This document shows positions 1 to 7,295 of a DNA stretch of 9,275 nt, piece after piece. Within the stretch, counting starts at the first letter, position 1, and every line of letters begins with the position of its first letter. The notes beneath the pieces were generated by a model, which saw nothing but the letters and a program-made list of their open reading frames with translations, had not been told where the DNA came from and ran no database searches. The position numbers were made by a program, and so were the translations under genes. Source of the DNA: Bacillota bacterium (GTDB lineage Bacteria; Bacillota; Clostridia; Christensenellales; CAG-138); NCBI GenBank assembly GCA_023435855.1, contig JAEZLG010000010.1, positions 1-9,275 on the forward strand. The letters are read 5' to 3'.

Positions 1-1281
1 TTCAAGCTCGACTGCTGTAAATGCTTCATCGTAAAGCTCGGTTTCTTGTTTAGAAGCCTCTTTTATTTCGTCTGTTTCAGGCAAAGCGGCTTCATCCTCT
101 TTTTCAGCCCACGCAAAGAATTTATCCATTTCCGGCTCATTAACTTCAGGCTCTTGTACCGCAGTCTCCGCCGCTTTCAATTCTTCGGCTTCCAAATCTT
201 CTTCGATGAACCTGACAAACTTAGCTGCGTCAAACTCGACCATACCGGCTCCTTTCTTCGCGTCCACTTTGTCCGTAGTTATTTTAGAATCAGCCTCATC
301 CTCAATAATCTCGGCTTGTTCAGAGGTTATTTCAGCCTCTTCATTAAACGCTTCCTCATCTTCCTCCTCAAGCGGCGGCAGGAAGTCAGGCTTGTCGGTA
401 AATGTATACTTCTCGGCAATTTCCTCAAGTACAAGCGGCGGTATATCGCTTTCTTCCTCTTCTATTATAAATTGCTCCGGCTCCGCGTCATCTGAAGCTT
501 CCTCCGTCTCGAAGGTCTCCTCAAGCGCAAGCGGCGGTACATCGCTTTCTTCCTCTTCTATTATAAATTGCTCCGTCTCCGCATCCTCTGAAGCCTCCTC
601 CGTTTCGAGGGTCTCTTCCAGCACAAGCGGCGGAATTGCCAACATAACAAACGGCTCCTGTAAGGCATCCTCATTCGCCTCTGCAGCAGCTTCTTCTATT
701 TGCTCTTTTACATTATACTTAGTTGCAGCAGCTTCTTCCGCTTCCACGTTGATCTCCGAAGAAGCTTCTTCCGCTTCCATTTCCGCTTCCACGGTAGCCT
801 CGGTATCAGCAAACAGAGCTTCGTCAAGCGCTTCGTTAAATGCGCGACGCTCCTGCTCGGATTCCGGTTGATCTTCCTCCCATAGCTTCGGAAGTTCTTC
901 CTTCTCGCTCTCCTTCGCTAAAAGGCTTGCATGATCCGGATTTTTATAGGTTTTTTCCTCGCGCTCCTCCTCGTCGGATTCTACAAATTCAACAAGTGGC
1001 TTGCGCGGACCCGCTATGCGGGCTATCGCATCTTTTAATACTGCTCGATGTTTGCAAAGCGAGTTTGTGAGCGCATAAACACCGGCCGACAGCAAAATGC
1101 CGCCGACCGCTGCAAAAATAAGCTCGCCCGCACGGGAGAACACGGATGCATAAAAATAAATACCAAGACTCATGCAACAGCACAGCGCAAGCGCAAGTAC
1201 CGTCGGGAGCGCCGTATTGGCGTATTTTCTGCCTAGGATTGCGATAGCAGCAACGCCAATCACAACGAGCAGAACGATCAT
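1..1281 (-). CDS. Membrane protein with long Glu-rich repeat tail (partial, C-terminus beyond window)
   Basis: The minus-strand frame is open from 1410 down to base 1 with no stop, so the C-terminus lies outside the window; 427 codons are visible from the ATG at 1281. I do not recognise the family. The first ~75 residues are hydrophobic and give three probable membrane segments (about residues 1-16, 24-50 and 55-74; the second contains CCC). A basic stretch follows (~79-97), then a tail extremely rich in Glu, Asp and Ala, with PPL motifs and a 32-residue tandem repeat at about 217-280. The tail is probably extended and cytoplasmic. The start is uncertain: ATG 1281 and GTG 1284 have no good Shine-Dalgarno, whereas an AGGGGG lies 8 bases before an in-frame CTG at 1299, which would add six residues. 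The residues upstream of the ATG (to 1410) also read as plausible protein but contain no standard start. The coding call is firm, from the long open frame, the composition and the promoter; the function is unknown. Confidence 0.8.
   Translation of the reverse strand, partial: MIVLLVVIGVAAIAILGRKYANTALPTVLALALCCCMSLGIYFYASVFSRAGELIFAAVGGILLSAGVYALTNSLCKHRAVLKDAIARIAGPRKPLVEFVESDEEEREEKTYKNPDHASLLAKESEKEELPKLWEEDQPESEQERRAFNEALDEALFADTEATVEAEMEAEEASSEINVEAEEAAATKYNVKEQIEEAAAEANEDALQEPFVMLAIPPLVLEETLETEEASEDAETEQFIIEEEESDVPPLALEETFETEEASDDAEPEQFIIEEEESDIPPLVLEEIAEKYTFTDKPDFLPPLEEEDEEAFNEEAEITSEQAEIIEDEADSKITTDKVDAKKGAGMVEFDAAKFVRFIEEDLEAEELKAAETAVQEPEVNEPEMDKFFAWAEKEDEAALPETDEIKEASKQETELYDEAFTAVELE
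433..624 (-). repeat. Two tandem 96-bp coding repeats in the acidic protein
   Basis: Two adjacent 96-bp units (433-528 and 529-624) differ at only about 10-12 positions, and the next unit begins with the same AAGCGGCGG motif at 625. On the minus strand each unit encodes 32 residues starting with PPL and containing EQFIIEEEESD. A further PPL motif at 370-378 is spaced 63 bp away, which suggests an older, decayed copy. The repeat keeps the reading frame, so copy number can change without breaking the protein. Confidence 0.85.
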
Positions 1282-1421
1282 CACTACGGTTGAGTCCAGC
1301 GTCTTTACCCCCTGCCGAATTGCTTTTCGATAGGCCGCATACCCGACGCCCCGCGCGTTTACCGCAAAACGAGTCGAACCGTGTAAGAAGCTGTCATGTT
1401 TTGTAAAGCATTATTGTTCAT

Positions 1422-1450
1422 ATTATATAAAACCACCCTTTATTTGTCAA
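1422..1450 (-). promoter_or_regulatory. Consensus vegetative promoter of the acidic membrane protein gene
   Basis: On the minus strand TTGACA (1450-1445) is followed, after exactly 17 bases, by TATAAT (1427-1422). Both hexamers match the sigma-70/SigA consensus perfectly. The predicted start of transcription is near 1415, which leaves an untranslated leader of about 130 bases before the ATG at 1281. Short frames in that leader (for example an ATG at 1397 giving 12 codons) lack ribosome binding sites. Confidence 0.8.
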
Positions 1451-1706
1451 TTCGATACAGCTCTACATTAAGGTATACTGTGCTTGCGCCAAGTTTTGAC
1501 ACTACATCTATGCCATTTTTGGAGTTTTATGCCCATATATTGACAAAATACGGGTATTTTCATCGTGTTACATTTGTGTGCACTCTACTTTCTTCTTACT
1601 TTCGTTATCACATGCCCTTCTTTGCTTGCGAAGTGTTAGACATATTCGTTATCTATTAAACATTATGATAACATACGTATTAATGCATTTATACGATAAC
1701 ATCTAT
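1451..1706. other. AT-rich intergenic region with four GATAAC/GTTATC hexamers
   Basis: No convincing gene is present in this stretch. GTTATC occurs at 1604-1609 and 1648-1653, both preceded by TTC, and its complement GATAAC at 1667-1672 and 1695-1700. The 1648 and 1667 copies form an inverted repeat with a 13-base spacer. A small palindrome, AAAATAC-GG-GTATTTT, lies at 1545-1560. These could be protein-binding sites upstream of the promoter at 1450, but AT-rich composition makes chance copies likely. Two forward TTGACA hexamers (1496 and 1540) have no matching -10. Confidence 0.35.
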
Positions 1707-1739
1707 AAAAGCCCTGTTCCTTTATGAAACGGGGCTTTT
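1707..1739 (-). terminator. Intrinsic terminator of the CoA-disulfide reductase gene
   Basis: AAAAGCCCTGTT (1707-1718) pairs with AACGGGGCTTTT (1728-1739), including one wobble, around a 9-base loop. Read on the minus strand it begins 40 bases past the reductase stop codon and ends in a run of U. The A/T-flanked stem is nearly symmetrical and might work in both directions, but no plus-strand gene ends here. Confidence 0.8.
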
Positions 1740-1778
1740 GAGACATGAGCGGCTATGGCATTGAAAGATGCATATAGC

Positions 1779-4241
1779 TTACATAAACAAATTCACGTTC
1801 GATTCCTCAGCGTCGCCAAGATACGCACCTACGCCCGCGAGCTCCACGCCATCGATTAGCTCCTCGGGACGGATGCCCATCACGTCCATCGACATGGTGC
1901 ACGCCACAAGCTTAACACCGGCACGTTTCGCCTTTTCTATGAGTTCATGAAGCGAATCCACGTTCTTTTTACGCATAACCATCTTCATCATAGAGGATCC
2001 CATCCCCAGCATATTGAAGTTGGAAAGCTTCAATTTATCGACACCGCGCGGCATCATGATGCCGAACATACTTTCAACGAAGGATTTTTTGACGTTTACT
2101 TTTTCGGGCTTTCTGAGCACGCTGAGCCCCCAGAAGGTAAAGAACATCGTCACCGGACGTCCCATTGCCGCTGAGCCGTTGGCGATAATGAACGACGCAA
2201 GCACCTTATCGAGATCGTTGCTGAATACGATGATGGTCTTGCCGTTTTTCTCGTGCGCCGCCTGTATTTGTGTACCGCCCTTTTTCACAACTGCCACATA
2301 GTCGTTGCCGCGCTTCTCATTTAAAACGAGCGTGTTGCCGGTGCGCCTGGACCAAGCGATGATATCACGCGCAAAGCCTGGGTCGTTGGCGGTCACCTCG
2401 ATAGCTTGCCCGTCCTCTATATCCTTCATGGATTCAAAAACCTTCATAATCGGTCCCGGGCATTGGAGCCCGCTGCAGTCCAGCCTTATGGCAGTAACAG
2501 GTACAGACTCTGCGTTCGCATGCGTTTCATGGCCACTGTCTTCTACCTTCACGGGACGTATCGGAGCATCCGTTAGCATCTCATAATGCGTAGCCATATA
2601 AAAACGCGATCCGCCGGGGTACACCTTCACGTTGTTAAAACCGTTCTCCATCAAAATGCGTGCTGCGTTGTAAGCCCTGACACCGATAGCGCAGAATACG
2701 ATAATTTCCTTTTCCCGATCGAGCTCATGTAGCCGCATGCGAAGCTGACCAAGCGGCAACCCTACAGCGTTTGGCACGGAAAATGCCATACGCTCGCTAT
2801 CCTCGCGCACGTCAAGCAGTATCGTTTCTTCCTTGTCGCCTTTTTCTGCGGCATCCCATAAGGCGAATTTCACCTTGCCGTCTAATACGTTTCCCGCCAC
2901 GAAGCCAAGCATGTTTACCGGGTCCTTAGCTGAGGAATACGGCGGTGCGTATGCAAGCTCCAAGGTTTTGAGCTCTTCCACCCCGCCGCCTAGGCGGATG
3001 GTTACACCCAAGGTATCGATACGTTTATCAACACCTTCCATGCCTACGATCTGCGCACCGAAAAGCTTTTGCCCGTCCATGGAGAACAATAGCTTCAGCG
3101 TCATAGGAACGGCTCCCGGATAATAGCCCGCATGGGAGTTCTGTACTATGGTGACGGCCTCATAATCCTTGCCGCGTACAAGCCCGCGTGCAATAAGCGT
3201 TTTTTCATTAAGGCCCGTTGAAGCCGCCGTGAGATCAAACACCTTCACGACCGAGCTCCCTTGCGTGCCCTCGTATTTTTCCTTTAACCCCGCGATGTTA
3301 TTGGCTGCAATGCGTCCCTGCTTGTTGGCAGGCCCGGCAAGCGGCACCATGGTGCGACCTTTAAGTATATAATCCTCCACCTCAATCACATCGCCTACGG
3401 CATAGATATTAGGATCGGAGGTTCTTAGGTATTCATCCACAACCACGCCGCCGCGGGCGTTTAGCGTAAGCCCCGCCGCCTTCATCAGCTCGTTGTTGGG
3501 GCGAACGCCTATGGCGAGCACCGCAAGCCCTGCGTCAATGTGCTTCCCGCTTTTTAAGCTTACGCGCACACCGCCATCAAGCTGTGAAAATGCGGAAACG
3601 CCGTCACCCAAGGAAAGCTTAACACCGTTTTTCTCGATATTCTCATGCAGGAGCTTCGCCATTTCATAGTCGAGAGGAGCCATCACCTGGTCGAGCATTT
3701 CAACGATTGTCACTTGAATCCCTAAGTGCTTTAGGTTTTCCGCCACCTCAAGGCCAATAAAGCCGCCACCTACTACGACCGCATGCTTTACGCCTCCATC
3801 CTGTACACGCGCCTTAAGCCTGTCGGTATCAGGCACTGTCCAAAGCGTAAGTATGTTTTCCCCGTCAATGCCCGGAATGGGCGGACGAAGCGGTGAGGAA
3901 CCCGTAGCGAGAATGAGCGTATCGTAGCTCTCCTTATACGTTTCACCGTCATGCTTTTTAATAGTGACGTACTTGCTCTCGCGGTCGATTGCTACGGCCT
4001 CCTGTTTGACCCTAACATCCATATTAAACTTTTTCATCATGGAGGAGGGTGTTTGGAGCAGCAATGCATCGCGCGAGCGTATGACACCGCTTACATGGTA
4101 GGGAAGCCCGCAGTTGGCGTAAGAGATGTATTCCCCGCGCTCGATTAAAACAATCTCGGCAGTTTCATCGAGCCTCCGAAGACGCGCTGCCGCGGTCGCA
4201 CCGCCCGCCACACCGCCGATAATTACGACTTTTTTACCCAT
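1779..4241 (-). CDS. CoA-disulfide reductase fused to rhodanese, TusA and DsrE2 domains
   Basis: This 820-residue cytoplasmic flavoprotein probably reduces CoA disulfide, persulfide or polysulfide with NAD(P)H and hands sulfane sulfur between its own domains. Visible order: FAD-binding motif VVIIGGVAGGATAAAR (5-20) and the redox-active Cys44 in SYANCGLPY, typical of CoADR/Npsr enzymes; NAD(P)-binding VVVGGGFIGLEVAE (155-168); second FAD motif AVGD (281-284); dimerisation domain to ~450 with AYAPPYSSAKDPVN; rhodanese domain (~470-555) with catalytic Cys517 in FCAIGVRA; TusA/SirA domain (~585-655) with Cys594 in the CPGP motif; DsrE2-type domain (~667-820) with Cys781 in ACTMSMDVMG. All the expected catalytic cysteines are present. 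The ATG is preceded by a perfect AGGAGG four bases upstream. The gene is monocistronic, with its own promoter and terminator. This fusion architecture is known in Bacillota; the exact substrate is inferred. Confidence 0.95.
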   Translation of the reverse strand: MGKKVVIIGGVAGGATAAARLRRLDETAEIVLIERGEYISYANCGLPYHVSGVIRSRDALLLQTPSSMMKKFNMDVRVKQEAVAIDRESKYVTIKKHDGETYKESYDTLILATGSSPLRPPIPGIDGENILTLWTVPDTDRLKARVQDGGVKHAVVVGGGFIGLEVAENLKHLGIQVTIVEMLDQVMAPLDYEMAKLLHENIEKNGVKLSLGDGVSAFSQLDGGVRVSLKSGKHIDAGLAVLAIGVRPNNELMKAAGLTLNARGGVVVDEYLRTSDPNIYAVGDVIEVEDYILKGRTMVPLAGPANKQGRIAANNIAGLKEKYEGTQGSSVVKVFDLTAASTGLNEKTLIARGLVRGKDYEAVTIVQNSHAGYYPGAVPMTLKLLFSMDGQKLFGAQIVGMEGVDKRIDTLGVTIRLGGGVEELKTLELAYAPPYSSAKDPVNMLGFVAGNVLDGKVKFALWDAAEKGDKEETILLDVREDSERMAFSVPNAVGLPLGQLRMRLHELDREKEIIVFCAIGVRAYNAARILMENGFNNVKVYPGGSRFYMATHYEMLTDAPIRPVKVEDSGHETHANAESVPVTAIRLDCSGLQCPGPIMKVFESMKDIEDGQAIEVTANDPGFARDIIAWSRRTGNTLVLNEKRGNDYVAVVKKGGTQIQAAHEKNGKTIIVFSNDLDKVLASFIIANGSAAMGRPVTMFFTFWGLSVLRKPEKVNVKKSFVESMFGIMMPRGVDKLKLSNFNMLGMGSSMMKMVMRKKNVDSLHELIEKAKRAGVKLVACTMSMDVMGIRPEELIDGVELAGVGAYLGDAEESNVNLFM

Positions 4242-4281
4242 ATTTCCTCCTGCTCAAAAGACTTGCATTTTGCTTGATACT

Positions 4282-4310
4282 ATTGTAACAAACCCGTGCG
4301 AAAATGTAAT
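4282..4310 (-). promoter_or_regulatory. Extended -10 promoter of the CoA-disulfide reductase gene
   Basis: On the minus strand ATTACA (4310-4305) lies 17 bases before TACAAT (4287-4282), and TG one base upstream of the -10 makes it an extended -10 element. Predicted transcription starts near 4275, about 35 bases before the start codon. Confidence 0.6.
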
Positions 4311-4319
4311 GTAACATTA
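4307..4319. promoter_or_regulatory. Palindrome over the reductase -35 element (candidate operator)
   Basis: TAATGT-A-ACATTA is a perfect 13-base palindrome that overlaps the -35 hexamer of the reductase promoter, so a bound protein would compete with RNA polymerase. It does not match the Fur, PerR or Rex consensus sites that I know. The regulator is unknown. Confidence 0.35.
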
Positions 4320-4367
4320 TCACACAGCAGCAATCTGTGCTAAATTACAGGCTTTTTGCCGCTTTCC

Positions 4368-4403
4368 TTGACGGTTGTCAACCGGGACAAGCTGTGTTAA
4401 AAT
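4368..4403 (+). promoter_or_regulatory. pgsA promoter with inverted repeat at the -35
   Basis: TTGTCA (4375-4380) is followed, after 17 bases, by TAAAAT (4398-4403), with TG one base upstream of the -10. The -35 sits inside overlapping inverted repeats: TTGAC-GGTT-GTCAA (4368-4381) and CGGTTG-T-CAACCG (4373-4385). The promoter points at pgsA, leaving a leader of about 35 bases. The inverted repeat may be an operator or may be incidental. Confidence 0.6.
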
Positions 4404-4445
4404 AATGACCTACCGATTGTATGGATGTATGAGGTTTTCGTATAG

Positions 4446-4985
4446 ATGAAACATATCCCAAACATAATTTCCGCGATACGCTTGCTGATGGTTGGCGTAT
4501 TTATTTATTTCTATGTTGAGGCGCGATATACCGCGTGTTTGGTCGTGTATCTGGTTGCGTTTTTCAGTGACCTTTTGGACGGATGGCTCGCCCGACGCTA
4601 CAACTGGATTACCAGCATCGGTAAAGTTTTAGATCCGCTTGCGGATAAGGCAATGCTCATTACAGCAGTAATCTGCTTTTACTTAAACGGTTGGCTTCCG
4701 CTATGGATGTTTTTGTTAATCGTAGGCAAGGAAGCCGTCATGGTGATTGGCGGGACTCTTTTGTTCACAAAAGAAGTCGTGGTTTATGCGGATTGGGTGG
4801 GCAAATTTGCCTCGGGCTTTTTCACAGCCAGCGTGATTTCGGCGATTTTGAAGCACCTCAATGAGTTTTCGTTTATCGGCAATATGTACCTGGTGCTATT
4901 CGGTATTTCCATCATACTTGCATTCATCGCCATGTTCCATTACGCAAAGTTGCAGGTTTTCACAAACAAGAAAAAAGATGCATAG
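4446..4985 (+). CDS. pgsA: CDP-diacylglycerol--glycerol-3-phosphate 3-phosphatidyltransferase (PgsA family)
   Basis: This 179-residue integral membrane enzyme is predicted to transfer the phosphatidyl group from CDP-diacylglycerol to glycerol-3-phosphate, the committed step to phosphatidylglycerol. It carries the complete CDP-alcohol phosphotransferase signature: D42-x2-D45-G46-x2-A49-R50-x8-G59-x3-D63-x3-D67 (DLLDGWLARR ... GKVLDPLAD). Hydrophobic helices flank this site and fill the C-terminal half, and the protein ends in a lysine-rich tail. The length matches bacterial PgsA. The start ATG has only a modest GAGG 11 bases upstream. It is transcribed alone, divergent from the reductase and convergent with the VanW gene. 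Other CDP-alcohol transferases, such as cardiolipin synthase of the same fold, cannot be fully excluded from sequence alone, but the length and the N-terminal NIISAIRL pattern favour PgsA. Confidence 0.9.
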   Translation: MKHIPNIISAIRLLMVGVFIYFYVEARYTACLVVYLVAFFSDLLDGWLARRYNWITSIGKVLDPLADKAMLITAVICFYLNGWLPLWMFLLIVGKEAVMVIGGTLLFTKEVVVYADWVGKFASGFFTASVISAILKHLNEFSFIGNMYLVLFGISIILAFIAMFHYAKLQVFTNKKKDA

Positions 4986-4999
4986 TTTTACTATTTGAT

Positions 5000-5031
5000 A
5001 AAGCCCTGCGGAAATCATTCCGCAGGGCTTT
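5000..5031. terminator. Bidirectional terminator between pgsA and the VanW-family gene
   Basis: A perfect 14-bp stem (AAAGCCCTGCGGAA at 5000-5013 with its complement at 5018-5031) closes a 4-base loop. It starts 15 bases after the pgsA stop and lies 20 bases past the stop of the convergent VanW gene. The A-rich and T-rich edges give a short U run in either direction, so it can end both transcripts. Confidence 0.9.
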
Positions 5032-5050
5032 TGCGTACATGAAGATTAGT

Positions 5051-6493
5051 TTATGGTGTCGGAAGAATCGGATATCCGTAATAAATATCCCGCGAAACGG
5101 ATACGATGCCCTTTACGGAGCGATACTTATCGCGCACTACAAGCTCGCGCTTGATGAGTTCGCCCGAAGCATCGTAATACTCCTTATATGTCTCCGCAAC
5201 GCTGCCAATGCGTTTTTCGCGCACTACCTCGCGCGTGTTGAATGGAAGCGCTTCGTCTAAAATGAGGTCCTCGCCCAGATCTTCAAGCGTGTCTACCTTG
5301 TACGATTTCAGTTTAATCGTAACATCGCTGTTGCTTTTCCTGCCGTATAACTCCACATGAACAGTTTTTTTATCCTTATCCGTATAGGCGCAGATTACAA
5401 TGCTTGCGTCACTTGTGTTTTGGAATTTGAAGTTAGGTCCGCCCGTGCTGATGGTGGCGTCGCGGCCAATGGGCACATAGCCCAAAGGCCATGAGTGATG
5501 CCAGCGCTCGGTTACCGTAAGATCCGCCGTTAAAACAGCATTATAAAGTGTACTCGATACCTGGCATACGCCGCCGCCGTATTCCTGCACATAGGTGGCT
5601 TCTCGTATCGCAGCGGCTTCCTTCCAGCCGTTTTCGGCGTTGCGATCACCTAAGACACTGTTCATGTCGAACTCATCGCCCGGTGCCAATATGATGCCGT
5701 TGATGAGCCCAGCCGCCTTTTCAATATTAAAAACACGGTTCTTTTTACCATAAACGCTGCCTTTAAACGAAGTATGGAATTCCGCTATGAGCGCTGTATC
5801 CGCTATTGCGTCTTCAAGCGTATAACTAGCGTGCAGCGGATGCACCTCTGCCTCAAATCGCATACCTTGAATGCTTAGCGGCCATTCGGGGACAGTCTCC
5901 GTATCCGCCTCCACACCTCCACTTTCGATTGCGGCCTTGATTTTCGCAGCAAGAGGTATGACATCAATCTTTCGCCCCGCTTGCTCCGCAGTATAGATAA
6001 AACGGCCTTCAGAGCCTAAATCAAATGTCGCATATGCGTTTTGCGGTGCAAAGTTATGAGGTGACAGAATACCGTTTAATGCCGCACGGAGCGCTTCCAC
6101 GTCTACGCTTGGCGAGCATGAGAATATACGCGCCGCGTTTTTTTGCGGATAATACCGTTTGAGCGACGCAGCCTTTAGCAGTATCTCCTCTGCATTGTAT
6201 ACGATAGGTAGCTCTTTGCCGGATACCGTAAGCTCCGTTCCCTCGATTGCGATTGTAAATTGAAGCTCACTGTTTTTTTTCGTATGCACCGTAGTAAGCG
6301 CGTTGCGCGCCTCATCAAGGGGCATATTGGATACGTCCAAGCCGTCAATGAATATATTCTCCCCAAGCGTGAAGGTACCGCTTTCCTCCGCCCGCGCAGT
6401 ATCAGTGCCGCAGGCGCAAAGAAGTAAGATTCCCATTAAGCAAGCCGCAAGCAGCAGCCATTTTCCGAGTATGGCCCGTTTCAAAACGATCAC
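5051..6493 (-). CDS. VanW/YoaR-family exported lipoprotein
   Basis: From the GTG at 6493 the product has 480 residues. It opens with a basic n-region and a hydrophobic stretch ending LLLCAC-G, a probable lipobox with Cys28, so it is probably anchored outside the cell membrane. Two YoaR-like putative peptidoglycan-binding segments follow (about 45-100 and 140-215). The VanW domain (about 236-375) carries its hallmark GGGVCQVSSTLYNA at 306-319. The C-terminal ~75 residues (LPFNTREVVRE ... YYDASGELI) resemble a G5-type domain. VanW domains occur in the accessory protein of some vancomycin-resistance clusters, but no such cluster is present here and the biochemical role is unknown. The frame also allows a TTG start at 6529 (492 residues). 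I prefer GTG because it gives a normal-length signal peptide; both have weak ribosome binding sites. Confidence 0.85.
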   Translation of the reverse strand: MIVLKRAILGKWLLLAACLMGILLLCACGTDTARAEESGTFTLGENIFIDGLDVSNMPLDEARNALTTVHTKKNSELQFTIAIEGTELTVSGKELPIVYNAEEILLKAASLKRYYPQKNAARIFSCSPSVDVEALRAALNGILSPHNFAPQNAYATFDLGSEGRFIYTAEQAGRKIDVIPLAAKIKAAIESGGVEADTETVPEWPLSIQGMRFEAEVHPLHASYTLEDAIADTALIAEFHTSFKGSVYGKKNRVFNIEKAAGLINGIILAPGDEFDMNSVLGDRNAENGWKEAAAIREATYVQEYGGGVCQVSSTLYNAVLTADLTVTERWHHSWPLGYVPIGRDATISTGGPNFKFQNTSDASIVICAYTDKDKKTVHVELYGRKSNSDVTIKLKSYKVDTLEDLGEDLILDEALPFNTREVVREKRIGSVAETYKEYYDASGELIKRELVVRDKYRSVKGIVSVSRDIYYGYPILPTP

Positions 6494-6551
6494 CGCATTT
6501 CCAACAAGATGTACAGTTAGTATGCGCAAGCTTGTCTTCCATTGAACATGT

Positions 6552-6591
6552 AAAAACTTGAAGCTTTTATTTTTTTTGTGTATACTATAAT
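6552..6591 (+). promoter_or_regulatory. Promoter of the GntR regulator with candidate autoregulatory sites
   Basis: TTGAAG (6558-6563) is spaced 17 bases from TATACT (6581-6586); an overlapping TATAAT lies at 6586-6591. AAAAACTTGAAGCTTTT (6552-6568) is a 17-base palindrome with a single mismatched pair and covers the -35. A GTATAC core (6580-6585) inside TTGTGTATACTA overlaps the -10 and resembles operators of FCD-type GntR proteins. Either could be the autoregulatory site. The same 116-base interval also separates the divergent VanW gene (counting from its GTG), for which I could not place a clear promoter. Confidence 0.55.
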
Positions 6592-6609
6592 GGATAGGAG
6601 GATTGTTCT

Positions 6610-7260
6610 ATGAACTTCGATTCGGAGGATAAACAATCCCTGACATCCAAGGCGTATAAGCGTATCCGCGACGATATTATCGAGGGACGCTATAAAACCG
6701 GCGACTACCTTATTGAGCTGAAACTCGCCGAAGAACTAGATATGAGCCGCACACCAATCCGCGAGGCACTTAAGCAACTCGAGCTTGAAGACCTCGTGGT
6801 TTCCATTCCCAACCGCGGTGTGATGGTGCAAGGCATATCAAGCCACGATATAGAGGATATTTTTACGGTGCGTCTCTTGCTCGAAGGGCAGGCAGCTTAT
6901 TGGGCAGCTGAGCGAATACCCGCTAATAAACTTTCAAAACTCGCGGAAACGCTTGAGCTGATGGAGCTTTATACCCGCAAAAACGACGCCGAAAAGCTTG
7001 CAAATCTCGACACGGAGTTCCATGACATTATCTTTTCAGCAAGTAATTCGCGAATTCTGCGGCATATACTCGCATCTCTCCATCAAAACGCGCAGCGCGT
7101 ACGAAGATCCTCCCTTAGTGTTCCTTTACGGCCACACAAATCTCTCGAAGAGCACCGCGCCATCTATAATGCCATCGAGGAACATCGCGCCGATGACGCA
7201 AAGGAGCTTATGGAAGCTCACATCAAAAACGTCTCGCACAACAACGGTGTCGAAAAATAA
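6610..7260 (+). CDS. GntR-family transcriptional regulator, FCD (FadR) subfamily
   Basis: The 216-residue protein has an N-terminal winged helix-turn-helix (about 10-75), with the classic GntR segment LAEELDMSRTPIREALKQLE at 39-58 and the wing NRGVMV. An all-helical FCD ligand-binding domain follows (about 80-210). The metal-binding residues of the FCD family are visible: D134 and H138 (DTEFHDI), H182 (EEHRAIY) and H204 (EAHIKNV). Such proteins usually repress operons for organic-acid or sugar-acid use. No catabolic operon is adjacent, so the target is unknown; the divergent VanW gene and the regulator itself are the nearest candidates. AGGAGG sits 8 bases before the ATG. A terminator follows directly. 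Confidence 0.93.
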   Translation: MNFDSEDKQSLTSKAYKRIRDDIIEGRYKTGDYLIELKLAEELDMSRTPIREALKQLELEDLVVSIPNRGVMVQGISSHDIEDIFTVRLLLEGQAAYWAAERIPANKLSKLAETLELMELYTRKNDAEKLANLDTEFHDIIFSASNSRILRHILASLHQNAQRVRRSSLSVPLRPHKSLEEHRAIYNAIEEHRADDAKELMEAHIKNVSHNNGVEK

Positions 7261-7265
7261 TTTTT

Positions 7266-7295
7266 TGCCCTGCTCTTAGTAGCAGGGCATTTTTT
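7266..7295 (+). terminator. Intrinsic terminator after the GntR gene
   Basis: TGCCCTGCT (7266-7274) pairs perfectly with AGCAGGGCA (7281-7289) around a 6-base loop, followed by TTTTTT. It begins 5 bases past the regulator's stop. Because no good promoter is visible between here and the methyltransferase at 7321, incomplete termination may supply that gene's transcripts. Confidence 0.85.

Noticed and set aside
206..871. Ser-rich plus-strand ORF
   Set aside because: Its Ser codons are the complement of Glu-rich codons of the minus-strand acidic protein; it lacks a ribosome binding site and is a shadow.
1947..4148. Several plus-strand ORFs inside the reductase region
   Set aside because: All lie opposite a minus-strand gene with complete domain matches; none has recognisable motifs.
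5051..6493. Vancomycin-resistance cluster suggested by the VanW domain
   Set aside because: No vanH/A/X/Y or VanRS genes are present; VanW-domain proteins are common in Clostridia without glycopeptide resistance.
6400..6546. Cys-rich minus-strand frame with a CTSCWKCGDRF motif starting near 6546
   Set aside because: It looks zinc-ribbon-like but overlaps the VanW signal-peptide region in another frame, is under 50 codons and lacks a ribosome binding site; probably chance.
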